Origin: Bretschneidera sinensis
Lineage: Eukaryota > Streptophyta > Magnoliopsida > Brassicales > Akaniaceae
NCBI GenBank assembly: GCA_023935145.1
Contig: CM043705.1
Location: 51,964,084 to 52,028,083, forward strand
Length of the DNA: 64,000 bases
Reading direction: 5' to 3'
This document shows positions 42,940 through 53,572 of the stretch, piece after piece (within the stretch, counting starts at the first letter, position 1; every line of letters starts with the position of its first letter). A program made the translations under genes and the position numbers. The notes beneath the pieces are model-generated. The model saw only the letters and a list, made by a program, of their open reading frames with translations. It searched no databases and was not told the DNA's origin.

Positions 42940-43980
42940 AGTTCCATTAAGCTTTCTAATTGACCATTGTAACGAGTGTTTAGCCAATGACTCCCAAACC
43001 AGATGGTTTTAGGGTATTAGGTGAAAAGACACCCCTAAGGACTTACCAACTCGAGTAAAAAAGGCTACGGAACTAACAGATCTCAATGCTTGGTTGCTTG
43101 CTAAGTGAAATTCTCACCTTTTGACGTGAACACTCACTGCTTACTGAGGCAAGAGGTCCAGTAACTCAGTGAAAATTTCTATGATCATTAAATGCTTAAT
43201 TCCCACCGTTTGACGTGAACACTCACTGCTTACTGAGGCAAGATGTCCAGTTACTCAGTGGAAACTTTATTTAATGATTTGTTAGGAACATTTTCTTTTT
43301 TTCTTTTTTTGCATTATGAACATTTTTCTTTATTCTTCTATGCCAAAGTACTCATCTAAAAAGTTATCCGATTATAGTTAGGTCATGAAAACATATACAT
43401 AAAAATTATATGTCATACCCCACACAAATGTGTGCTAATGTGCTCGTGTCAGATTTAGATCAAACTTGTGAATTCCTTAAGTGCTTTGAGGTAAGTAACT
43501 AAACTTTTAAAAATTCCTATTACTAGACTATGTGTTCTAGATTTTAAGTTTACTAATGAAATTTCATCATGTTTGTTTTAAATCAACCACAATTTTCACA
43601 CAAAGTGACCATTCATTTATCTTTAAAACCAAAAAATTTTTGGGACATAGTGCGTGCATGTGTGTGCAAGTGTCTCTCTCTACCCCCAAACTTAATATAC
43701 ATATTGTCTTTAATGTGGGAGTGTCATGGAAAGATCAGACCTAAAAGTTGGAGAGCTAGACTACTGGCATGGCTCGTAGTACGCCCCCAAACTTGAACTT
43801 GATGCATGCACTGTGTTCTTGAAAAAGAAAAACAAATGTTGTGTTGGAAAACAAGAAATATAGAAAATAAATAACTAAATAAACATAAATAAGAAAATAA
43901 CAATACTATAATATAAATGATATGCAGTGGGGTGCCTCCCATGAGCACTAAGTTTTACGTCTTCAGCCAGACAGGGTATC
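42940..43980 (-). promoter_or_regulatory. structured 3' untranslated region of F
   Basis: Minus strand: conserved GTCTGGCTGAAGACGT block (about 43960-43975), AGTTTGGGGG motifs (near 43690 and 43790) and two copies of the TGAGTAACTGGACCTCTTGC-type block (43116-43174 and 43203-43262). A hairpin block follows with GGTGTCTTTTCACC and ACCATCTGGT (42960-43075). Confidence 0.7.
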
Positions 43981-44043
43981 CTCTCACTTCTGGTCGACGG
44001 GAATTTCAAACTACTTGTTTAGGCATTGTGGTGTAGCTTCTGG

Positions 44044-44126
44044 TGTAAATGCGCTCGATCGCAGGTGTATGTGTGCTCGATCGCACAGATTTGAGGTGCG
44101 CTTGATTACAAAGTACTAGCGCTCGA
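44044..44126 (-). promoter_or_regulatory. palindrome cluster in F at the former env-ORF leader
   Basis: It contains GCGCTCGATCGCA, TGTGCTCGATCGCACA and AGCGCTCGAGCGCACT. It is the counterpart of 12158-12238 in B, although F has no ORF behind it. Confidence 0.6.
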
Positions 44127-44570
44127 GCGCACTTACTTAGACAATATGTCAAACAGCTGATGTGCAATAACAACTCGAAGCTGTAGAAAACCATGAACTC
44201 GATCCTAAACCCCTGCGATTATGAAATAATACAACCAACACATGAGATAAATACATAATAGGCTGAAAATATAACTTAGAAACTCGTGTGTGATGGTGTG
44301 CAAGTAAGTAGAACAAAAATGGGTTTGCATACCATGTTGGAATTAGGGAATTTCAGGGGCATGTGATGGGGTAAGGAGGATGGTCGTGCTTCTAGGGGTG
44401 ATTCACGGTGGTAGAATGGTGGAAAGGCGGTGGTTTGGAAGCAAAGTACCGTGCACGACTAGGGCAAGTGCGACTGTGAGAGTGAGAGATGCACTAGAGT
44501 GTAATGTGAGGAAAATGAGTGTTTATGAGCTGAGTAAGAATAAAAACCCTCACGTACCTTTTTTGCCCCG

Positions 44571-44702
44571 TGTGCGCTCGAGCGCATAGAATAGTGCGCT
44601 CGATCGCATGCGTGTGCAAGTGTGTGGTGGGATGCACTCGTGCACTATGAAGCGCAGTGAAGGTGTGCTTGAGCACAAAGGAGGTGCACTCGAGCGCAAG
44701 GA
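44571..44702 (-). promoter_or_regulatory. palindrome cluster in F at the internal promoter position
   Basis: Variants include GTGCGCTCGAGCGCAT, GTGCGCTCGATCGCAT and GTGCACTCGAGCGCA. It is the counterpart of 11634-11735 in B. A candidate intron lies further along (about 44330-44215). Confidence 0.6.
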
Positions 44703-45108
44703 AGAAATTGTTGATACTAATAAAAAGATAAAAGGACCAAAATAATGAAACAACCAATGAGAGAAACTGTAACGATACAACCATACCATACTGTAATGGC
44801 CTCAGTAACACTAACCTCAATAGAGGCGCTCGAGCTATATTGTTTTCAACGTCTGAGCCGTTCAAGCGCTCTCTATAGTAGCTTCAGTGCTACTCTCTTT
44901 AGAGGGGGCACTTAGAGCCCACCCCATGTGGCTTAAGTGCCCTCAACAGTTGCTTTATCTCTAATTGTTGTGCGAGTTGCAGAGCTTTATTGCTGTCCCT
45001 AATCACATCATTATCCTCTGGCTCAACATTCAATCTTGTGACACCATGTTTGAGGGTGGTCTCCAATTGATCAATGTGATGGACCTGGGAAACTTACTCA
45101 ACAATGCC

Positions 45109-45822
45109 TTATACCAAGCTTACATTAGAGCATTCATTATCATCTTTGGTTGATTTTAATGTATTAAATATTTTGAATTCTATCTCCTCATCATTTACCT
45201 TCATAGTGACAATGCCTCTTTTTACACTAATATTTGTGTCAACAGTTATCATAAAAGGTCTTCCTAAGATGATGGGTAGAGGTAATGGTATAGTGCATTC
45301 TTCCATATCTAGTACAATAAAATCAGCAGGTAAAATAAATTTACCTACTTTTACCAAAACATCCTCAAGAATACCTCTCAGTCGTTTGATGCTTCTGTCA
45401 GCCAGTTGCAAAGTGATGGAGGTTGGTTGAAGCTCCCCCAAACCTAGTGTCTCGAATACACTGTATGGCAGCAGATTGACACTCACTCCAAGATCCAACA
45501 GTGTATGCTCGAATAGCTGGTCACTTAGCCTGCAAGGAATAGTAAAAGTACCTGGATCTTTTAGCTGTGGGGGTAGTTTTCTTAATAGCACAACACTTAC
45601 CTCTTCAGTCAAGGCTACTGTCTCATGCTCCTGAAACTTCCTTTTATTAGTGCAATAATCTTTCAAAAATTTAGCATATGCAGGAATTTGTTTAATTGCA
45701 TCTAATAAAGGAATGTTAATCTCCACTTTTCTTAAAATTTCAAAAATATCAAGCAATTTAGTTTCTTTCTTAGGTTTTACTAACCTTTGAGGGAAGGGTG
45801 GTGGTGCATTTACCTTCTCCAT
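45109..45822 (-). pseudogene. protease region of element F
   Basis: A 237-codon open stretch on the minus strand, closely similar to residues about 530-770 of the B polyprotein. It contains [20 protein letters not shown], the protease active site LLDLGVSVNLLP and [12 protein letters not shown]. Downstream it runs a short way (QHIDQLETTLK-like) and then joins the end of pol, so RT through integrase are deleted. The open frame is probably not translated in context because gag upstream is broken. Confidence 0.8.
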
Positions 45823-46248
45823 CTCACTTAACTTAGATGTGGATGCTTTGTCTGGAGATGCTTATGCAGGCTTGTCGCCGCCTATGATCTTTCCGCTTCT
45901 TAAGGTCGTCACAGCATTCAATTGCTGGTGTCCTCTTGGATTAGGTATTGGTTGGGCTGGAAGCTCTCCTTGCATTTTGCTACTCAGTTCTTTAGCTAAT
46001 TGCCCCATTTATACCTCTAGTCCTTGAATGGCTTGATCATGTTTTGCAGTGGTTTGTCTCATCTCAGTCTGAAATTGTCTTGTTTCTTCCATGAATTATT
46101 CGTGTGAAGTCATCAGCTGTTGGTGTTGAGATACCAACTGCTGGTGTTGAGTTGCTAGTTGCCTCACAAGACTTTCGAGGTCATTTTTCTTTTTTTCAGG
46201 AACTGAGTGGGCTACTAGTTGAGAGTTTCTTTGCTTTCCTTGACCGTT

Positions 46249-46923
46249 CTAATTATTGCTCCAAGAAAAGTTTGGGTGATTCTTCCATCCAGGGTTGTAG
46301 GTGTTTGCATACAGATTGTTCTTCGGCGGATAGTTATTTGGTCCGACAAAGTTTGCTTGCTCGGAGTCTATAGATGAATACAAGGGACATGTATCAGTTT
46401 TATGATCAAATTGGGAACATATCGCATATACCTGGAGTGGTGTCGTTGGTGGATTAGATGATGTATTCTGAGCGGCCATGGCTTTAACTAACAGATCTAG
46501 TTTCCTCTCCACAACAGCTATTTGGGTAGAAGATCCTCCATTTAGGTTTACCTCATACATACCTTTGCTCTTGGTTACATGTCTACCTCGAGAGGAGAAC
46601 TGTTAGGTATGTTCACTTAAGGTCTCGAAGAGCTCCATGGCTTCTTCGCTGCTTTTCTCCATCAGCACTCCTTCACAACCTGAATCCATAATACTTTTGT
46701 TAGTATCACTTAAACCCTCATAGAAAGCTTGTACCAGTTCACCCTGAGGTAGGTTGTGACGTGGGCATTTGAGTAGCAACTCGTTTAAGTGTCCCCATGC
46801 CTCAAAGAACAGGTCTTCATCCTTTTGTTGGAAAGACTGAATCTTCTTCCTCATTTGTCTCGTCTTTTGATAAGCAATGCAAGATGGCTGATTGAGGTTC
46901 CATGGGATGAAGGATTGCTTCAT
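46249..46923 (-). pseudogene. gag of element F, internally deleted
   Basis: Two open pieces (46603-46923 and 46249-46560) are separated by a stop. After NQPSCIAYQ the frame jumps to KTRQMRKKIQSF, so about 95 residues of capsid present in B are missing. The zinc knuckle CSQFDHKTDTC has its first Cys changed to Tyr (YAIC) and is otherwise recognisable. Confidence 0.82.
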
Positions 46924-47151
46924 CGGTCTTCACTTAGGTGGGATTGTCGATCTGTTCCGCCATTGGTGCTTCCTCCTCAATTTCTTCTTATAACTCTTCA
47001 GGGTTGTTTCTAAGCCTTTGCAGATGGTTCGCTCAAGCTCGGTGTCGAGGGGAAAGAACGTTGGATGTCTGGATCAAAGCCCGTGCATGAATCGATAACA
47101 ATGGCTTCAGTGCAGCAGTTTAACACTATTGCCCGGGAAACTTTCTGCCTC

Positions 47152-47203
47152 ACTTGCGCTCGATCGCACAGAGGGGTGTGCTCAATCGCAAGTGGTGCAG
47201 AGA
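47152..47203 (-). promoter_or_regulatory. palindromes in the leader of F
   Basis: GCGCTCGATCGCACA and TGTGCTCAATCGCAAG lie between the primer site and gag, as in element B. Confidence 0.55.
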
Positions 47204-47369
47204 TTTTTACTGGGGTCCCTGAAACAAAAAAACAAAAAGGAATTAGATTAGGTTTTTGATGTAAAATAGAGGTAAAAACAGAAACTTAAAAATTGATAAA
47301 GATAACACAGAAAATAAATAAAAATTATTAAACTAAATAAAAATAACTCTAAAAAGAAATTTAGTGTAA

Positions 47370-47387
47370 TCCCCAGCAACGGCGCCA
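47370..47387 (-). other. primer-binding site of element F (tRNA-Asp)
   Basis: Minus strand TGGCGCCGTTGCTGGGGA, one mismatch to the tRNA-Asp complement. Confidence 0.85.
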
Positions 47388-47393
47388 AAAACT

Positions 47394-48591
47394 TATTGTA
47401 TGTTTATCTACCTAAATAAATAAGCAAATAATCGTACAGTTTTACTTGCAAGTGCACAAGGTCAATGGTAGCATAGTGTGCAAGTGCGAGATCATCTCCA
47501 CAGGGATTGGTGAATTTTGATTTAGAATTAGTTTCACAGAGTAAAAATAGATGAGAATAAATATAGAGTTTGGACAATAGTGAAAAAGACGTAGGGATTT
47601 GGTATCCACCACTAATCATGCTGCCATAACAAAACAATATGCCAGTGCTTTACTCATGTTATGAATACCTACTGGTTGTCAACCTAAGGGCTTGGTCTAC
47701 TCCTTAGGCTATGGATTTCCCTAAGCAATGAGTTAGGCATGGTGTATATTCTAACTCTTTTCTCTCTTAAGGAATTCAGCATGGTGTATATTGAGTTGTT
47801 TCTTAAGAGAGCATAAGGTCTGTGGAAATCGACAACCACACGGGGCCTAGGGTTTGGTCCACTCCCGGTTTCCCATGTTGATTAACCCAAGAATCCGGTA
47901 TGGATATCTTTTGTTATTATTTTTTAACCCAGGAATCGGTCATCCAAATTGATTCAACTAACTGATCCATACCACATGCATAAGTTGATCAGACACACAC
48001 ATATAAGGAATGTAAATAAAAACAGTTATTAATCAAATTAAGAATCACAGTATAATTATTGCAAAGGTGCTAATATTAAATTATTGGTTAAACATAATTA
48101 GGGCTTCAACCAAGCCCTTACTAGGGTTTAGCTACACATGCTAAGTAAACTAAACATCATAACCATAACTAAACTAGAACAGAAAAATAAAACCCGAAGG
48201 ATGCTGAGGAGACAAGTCATCAATTCCTTTCCAAGTCTTACAACTTTAAGCTTAATTCCCCCCCTGTTTTCTGTGTTTTACAAGACTATATATAGGGCTC
48301 TAAGGGTGCCCTAAAACCTTAATTTCAAATTTAAGGTCCGAAGACTTCTTTCTAATTCTGGCTCGCCGCCTCTGGTGCGTGTGCGCTTGATCATATGGGA
48401 GGTGCACTCGAGCGCACCTTGCTGGCTTGCAGAACTTTACTTTTTATTCCTTAGAGCTCCAAAATGTACTCTTTTTGTCAAAGCCCTATGAAAAACACGA
48501 AAATGAAGTAGAATCTACAAAAATAGATAAACAAAGAGTCTAACAAGAAACTATTTAAGGGGCTTAAATATGACTATTTAAGCACTTATCA
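47394..48591 (-). repeat. 5' LTR of element F
   Basis: 1198 bp, similar to 41271-42541 with several indels. Its palindrome region (48378-48422) is shorter than in the 3' copy, and the terminal CA has mutated to TA. Confidence 0.88.
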
Positions 48592-49031
48592 ACTATTGAA
48601 GTGAAAAAATAAAAAAAATTATATGCTAGTGTCCGAATATGAATCTTTCAAAATGTCTCGCAATGAAACTATTTCTCAAATGCACTCATGTTTTACTACC
48701 ATTGTTAACAGTTTAAAGCTTCTTGGTAAGAACATTGGGGAATTTGAACTAACGAGGAAAATCTTATGGTATTTGCCATCCACTTGGAAAGAAAAGAAGA
48801 TGGACATAACGGAGGCCAAAGATCTCAACAAACTTGATGTCGAAACACTCATCGGATCACTATTGACATATGAGATGGAGGAAATGAATCTCATTGTCAA
48901 TGATGATGAGAAGAATAAAAAAAAATGATTGCTCTCAAAGCCTCTACAAGCAACAAAACGAAGAAGATGGTGAGATGAAATTAATCACCAAAAGGTTTCA
49001 CAAATTCTTGAAAAAGAGCAAGAAACCTTAC
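48592..49031 (+). pseudogene. gag C-terminal part of element E
   Basis: Copia gag continues, with MLVSEYESFKMSRNETISQM and a KILWYLPSTWKEK motif (48623-48928), then a basic stretch ending FHKFLKKSKKPY. The split LTR at 49032 cuts it just before the expected zinc knuckle. Confidence 0.8.
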
Positions 49032-49682
49032 TGATAGGTGCTTAAATATTCATATTTAAGCCCCCTTATTTACATTTGTTAAAGTCCTTAGTTATGATAA
49101 TTTAGTCCATTTTACTTTATTTCTGTGTTTCATATGTTTTTATAGGGTCTTGGATAAAAAGAAGCATTTTGGAGCTTAAAAGGAAGAAAACTGGAAATCA
49201 TGGAGCAGCTGCTACCTGGAGTGTGATCGAGCGCACCAGGCATTCGATCGAGCGCAGCATTGCGATCGAGTGCACTGCGTATGCGATCGAGCGCACCTGT
49301 ACGGGCGTGAACAGTAAAGTGGCAGAACCAGTTTTAGAAATAAAAGAGTTTTATGTTTTAGGAAAGTTTAGGGTTCCTGAGCCTTCTAGGATTATTCACC
49401 CCCTATAAATATACCTGTAAAACACACACAAGGACATGATCTAATCCCTTCTTTTATCTTTTGCTTTTAGCTTGGAGAAGGAAACTGTGGAGGAAAATTT
49501 ACGACTCTTCTCTCAGGTTTCTTCTTTCCTTTATTTTTATTATGTGTACTTAAACTTTTAGTAAGGGCTTGGTTGAAGCCCTAATTATGTTTATTCAATA
49601 ATCAATATTGGCACCTTTGCAATATTTGTGTTGTGATGCATAACTTGATTAATGCATGTTTTTATTTAAATTCCTCATATGT
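49032..49682 (+). repeat. first half of an Athila LTR (plus orientation)
   Basis: It begins TGATAGGTGC and matches the 5' half of the LTR of B: palindromes at 49219-49303, ACGGGCGTGAACAGTAAA, and TATA box TATAAATA at 49404. It stops after TTCCTCATATG, where an inverted second half is joined. Confidence 0.85.
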
Positions 49683-50231
49683 TGTTGAGCGAAAATATAC
49701 CTAAATAAATAAGTAAATAATCGCACTCGTTTTACTTGCAAGTGGACAAGGTCAACTTAGTAGTATAGTGTGCGAAAGCAAGATCATCTCCACAGGGATT
49801 GGTGAATTTCGTTTTAGAATTATATTCACAATATAAAAAGATAGAAATAAAAAAAGAGTTGATTTTGATAAAGATAAAATAATAAAGATAAAGGCGTAGA
49901 GACTTGATATCCACCACTAATTATGCTACCACGATATAACAGTATGCCAATGCTTTAATCATGCCATGTATACCTAATGTTTGTCAACCTAGAGGCATGG
50001 TATCTGCTCCTTAAGCTATTGATTTCCCTAAGCAACGAGTTAGGCATGGTATCTACTCTAACTCTTTTTTGTCTTAAGGGATTCAGTATGGTGTATACTG
50101 AGTTGTTCCTTAAGAGAGCATAGGATCTATGGAAATCGACAACCACATGAGACCTAGGGCATGGTATCTACTCTCGGTTTCCCATGTTGATTAACCCAAG
50201 AATCCGGTGTGGATATCTTTTGTTAGTATTG
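49683..50231 (-). repeat. second half of an Athila LTR (minus orientation)
   Basis: Starting TGTTGAGCG (the complement of an LTR 3' end), it runs backwards through U5 and R of the same LTR type and ends near TTGTTAGTATTGT. Together with 49032-49682 it covers almost one whole LTR, lacking about 100 bp in the middle. Confidence 0.82.
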
Positions 50232-50595
50232 TAGTAGTTTCTTTTAATGATGATGCAAATTTTATTCCAATAATGGAAACATCTACTCCCATGGTTGACT
50301 AAGGAGAGCCAACCTCAAACAAGTCAAGAGGTAGATGCTTTAAATCTTGATCAACTATCTACAAGTCAACAAGATGATAGTCTTCCCAAAGATTGGAGGA
50401 ATGTGAATTATCATCCAATCGATCAAGTAATATAACTCGATCCTCTATTAGAAATATTTGCAATTGTGTAGCCTATTTATCTCAAGTAGAACATAATACT
50501 TTTTTAGAAGCTAAAAAAGATGTTGATTGGATAAATACTATGCAAAAGGAATTAAATCAATTTGAAAGAAACAAAGTATAGAATCTAGTTCTTAG
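50232..50595 (+). pseudogene. integrase tail and RT start of element E
   Basis: Degenerate copia pol: a proline/serine-rich integrase tail, then LDPLLEIFA-like and EAKKDVDWINTMQKELNQFE, the usual start of copia RT. Several stops are present. It is interrupted by D at 50595 and continues at 56076. Confidence 0.75.
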
Positions 50596-51842
50596 TGGTG
50601 AGTCTTAAATATTGCATATTTTAGACCCTTAACTTATATTTGTTATGCTCTTAGTTAGTAGTATTTCACTTTATTTTACGTCTTTCTTGTGTTTTGTGTA
50701 TTTTTACAGGTTTGTGGAGAAAATAAAGCATTTCAGGAAATGTGAAGCTTCTGGAGACATTGCGATCGATCGCACGAGATATGCGATCGAGCACACCTGC
50801 CTACAAACGAGCGCATGGTCAACATCCCACATCGAAATATTTGAAGTTCAGTGCATCTGCGATCGATCGTAGCAGACAGGCGATCGAGCGCACATGAAAT
50901 CATGCGCACAAGACATGCGATCGATCGTACCTGCGATCGATCGCACCACACTGCGATCGAGCGCACACGGGCAGTATCCCACATCGAATCTGCAACCCAT
51001 ATTGCTCCGGGTCTTCCACTATATAAACACCATCTGGCTTCATCATTCAGTGTACAATTCCTGAGCCACTTTGGTGTTTACCGGTGGACTTCCGCCAGCA
51101 TTTTGGTGGATCCCGAAGGCATTGCTACCACGAGGGGAAGCACCGCCCGTCAGCGAGTGGAATTTCTCCCATGTAAAGTTGTTTATTTATTTCTTTATAT
51201 TCAGTTGTTTTAGTTTAAATGTTTAGCACTTTTTATTATAGTTTTATAGTTATGAGTGGCTAGACTCTTCAGCTAAGGTTGATGATGAAGCCCCGCCGTT
51301 GTTTGGCGTAGTAGTTCAGATTTGCTTGTACAAATCTGACAATTTTTAGTATAAATGTTCTGTCAATTATTTGAGTTAATCTTATAATTGATTGAGTTTA
51401 AATTGTCTGTTGGATTTTCTTTGTGTTTCATCTGATGGATACATTGAATGCTTTCCGATTAAATTGGATTCCCTTTGTGATTTGTTAAGAGCGGATACAT
51501 TGGGTGCTTTTGGTTTAGTTAGGATATTCTTTGTTTTTTGTCTTATAGTTGGATTTATGGAATGTTTTGATAGGCTATATTTTTAGAACATGTATGCTTA
51601 ACTTCGGTGGGGTGGATTCGGAAACCTTAGTGTTTTTTATTATTAATTTTAAAATCAACTTAGTTTAGTTTTAATTTATTTTGCAATATCATTCTGAAAT
51701 TTGGAACTAGGTTAAGATAGAGTTAATTTAGATTAAAAATTATATTTTCACAACGCAATTCCCTGTGGATTCAACATCGCACTTGCACAACGCTATACTG
51801 CAAACGACTCGTGCGCTTGCGAGTAATTTAAAACTCACAACA
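50596..51842 (+). repeat. 5' LTR of element D
   Basis: It begins TGGTGAGTC (A changed to G) and ends CTCACAACA. The palindrome array is at 50759-50970, with an internal extra USE ATCCCACATCG at 50824-50834. By eye about 27 differences separate it from the 3' LTR, many of them transitions in the CpG-rich array. Confidence 0.93.
50976..51028 (+). promoter_or_regulatory. USE plus TATA in the 5' LTR of D
   Basis: ATCCCACATCG (50976-50986) is followed, after 33 nt, by TATATAAAC from 51020. Confidence 0.7.
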
Positions 51843-51848
51843 AGTTTT

Positions 51849-51866
51849 TGGCGCCGTTGTCGGGGA
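51849..51866 (+). other. primer-binding site of element D (tRNA-Asp)
   Basis: TGGCGCCGTTGTCGGGGA, one mismatch to the tRNA-Asp complement. Confidence 0.88.
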
Positions 51867-51955
51867 ATTGTTTGGTTTGTGAAAATTTTTGGTCTAAAAT
51901 GATTTTATTTTTCTACTAGTTAGTGTTTTTTTTTTTTGTTTAAAAAAAAAAATTT

Positions 51956-53572
51956 ATGTGGATGAATCCAGCGCCAGTTTCACAGTCTTTAGAGGACACC
52001 ATTAAGGAGTACATGAAAATGACCGGCCCGTCCCTCAATGCTGCCAACACATTCAATGTTGATAGTTGTTCCATCTGTGCTAGTCCCATGCATCTAGCAC
52101 AGAATTGTCCATCAATGCTGGCTTGTGCCGAGTACCCCATGGAACAAATGAATGCTTTCAATGACTATTGTTGGGAATCAAATGGATCTTACTCCGAAAC
52201 ATACAATCCAGGGTGGTGGAACCACTCTAATTTTTCATGGGAGCAGAACCAACTGATGAATCAGGGAGGAGCCCCTTATAATCAATACCCTCCCGAATTT
52301 CCTCCACCAATACCAAGTTATGCCTATCCAGCACCATCACCCGCTTACCAAGCTCCCATTCAAGCACCAGCGTCGGTTTCACAGTCATTGGAGGACGCTC
52401 TCAATGATTTCATGAAAACGACTAGCCAATATATGAGTGAAGTGATGAGTGCAACCATAGAAAACACCCAAGCGATTGCCGAGCTAGAGAGTCAAATTGA
52501 TCAAATCACAAGTTACGTGGGTGAAGGAGAGGAAAGAAAGTTCCCCAGTCAACTTGATCCTAACCCAAAGGAACAGTTTGCGGTGGGAAATTTATCAACT
52601 CCTATACAAGGGCAAGAAAGTGGCAACAAAGAAAAGAGAGATGCTGAGCCATTTACAGCCACACCTATCATTAAGGATCTCCCTAGGTCGTTTTTACCTA
52701 AAGCACCTTACCCTGAGAGATTACAAGCGCCCAAGAAAAGAGAGGAGTTTGAGGATCCCCTGGAGGCATGCTTTGCTCACTTTGGAGAGGACTTGGGCTT
52801 AGATAAGTTACTAGAGGAAGTGAATGCCATTTTGGAGTCTGATCCTCAGAAGAACAGTGAGACAAATGAGACTATGGATGAATCACATATTGAAGACCCC
52901 CTGGAGGCATACTTTGCTCAATTTGAAGAGGATTTGGGCTTAGATAAGTTGTTTGAGCAAGCAAATGCTACTTTGGAGTCTGCTCCTCTAAAGATCAGTG
53001 AGATGGAGGAAACCACAACACCTGAACCTCACAAGAACGAACTTAAGCCTTTACTGGATAATCTTAGGTATAAGTTCCCAGGTCCAGCAGATTCTTTGCC
53101 TATAATTATAGCTTTAGATTTGGGTGATGCTCCAGAGGAGAAATTATTGGACGTCTTAAGAGAGCATCAGGAAGCTATAGGCTGGACTATTGAGGATGTC
53201 AAAGGAATAAACCCCTCGTTGGTGATACACACGATACAGTTGGAGGAGAATGCCAAGCCATCGAGGGAGCCACAAAGAAGGCTCAACCCTGCTTTGCAAG
53301 AGGTTGTGAGGGCAGAAGATATTAAGCTGTTAGAGGCAGGGATTATTTATCTCATCTCTGATAGCAAGTGGGTGAGCCAGATTCCAGTCTTGCCCAAACA
53401 TGCTGAATTTACGGTAGTAAATAAAGACAACAAGTTGGTTCCAACTCGAGTGCAGTCAAGATGGAGAAAGTGTCTAGACTACCGTAAATTGAATGCTGCC
53501 ACTAGGCCTGATCATTTTTCATTCCCATTTATTGATCAAATGGTGGAGAGCTTAGTTGGGCCTATTTACTAA
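51956..53572 (+). CDS. chimeric gag/RT-fingers ORF of element D
   Basis: 538 codons without a stop. Residues about 37-50 form a CCHC knuckle (CSICASPMHLAQNC). Then come a Pro/Tyr-rich linker and a coiled-coil-like stretch with two SQSLED repeats. A pair of tandem copies of about 45 residues follows, each containing FEDPLEACFAHFGEDLGL-like sequence. The final 180 residues are the RT approach and fingers (WTIEDVKGI, EPQRRLNPALQEVVRAE, CLDYRKLNAATRPDHF), ending QMVESLVGPIY just before the first catalytic RT motif. No capsid, protease or enzyme is possible from it. It might bind RNA through the knuckle; the role is unknown. The start at 51956 is the first Met after the leader. Confidence 0.75.
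   Translation: MWMNPAPVSQSLEDTIKEYMKMTGPSLNAANTFNVDSCSICASPMHLAQNCPSMLACAEYPMEQMNAFNDYCWESNGSYSETYNPGWWNHSNFSWEQNQLMNQGGAPYNQYPPEFPPPIPSYAYPAPSPAYQAPIQAPASVSQSLEDALNDFMKTTSQYMSEVMSATIENTQAIAELESQIDQITSYVGEGEERKFPSQLDPNPKEQFAVGNLSTPIQGQESGNKEKRDAEPFTATPIIKDLPRSFLPKAPYPERLQAPKKREEFEDPLEACFAHFGEDLGLDKLLEEVNAILESDPQKNSETNETMDESHIEDPLEAYFAQFEEDLGLDKLFEQANATLESAPLKISEMEETTTPEPHKNELKPLLDNLRYKFPGPADSLPIIIALDLGDAPEEKLLDVLREHQEAIGWTIEDVKGINPSLVIHTIQLEENAKPSREPQRRLNPALQEVVRAEDIKLLEAGIIYLISDSKWVSQIPVLPKHAEFTVVNKDNKLVPTRVQSRWRKCLDYRKLNAATRPDHFSFPFIDQMVESLVGPIY

Larger units (their letters stand above)
41271..48591 (-). mobile_element. Element F: Athila deletion derivative (gag-pro only), minus strand
   Basis: The element is 7.3 kb, with LTRs 41271-42541 (3') and 47394-48591 (5'). 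Flanks are ACTAG (41266-41270) and ACTAT (48592-48596), a target duplication with one change. It keeps the leader, broken gag, protease region, palindrome clusters and the structured 3' region. It lacks RT, RNase H, integrase and the env-position ORF completely, so it must have relied on another element if it ever moved in this form. Confidence 0.88.
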
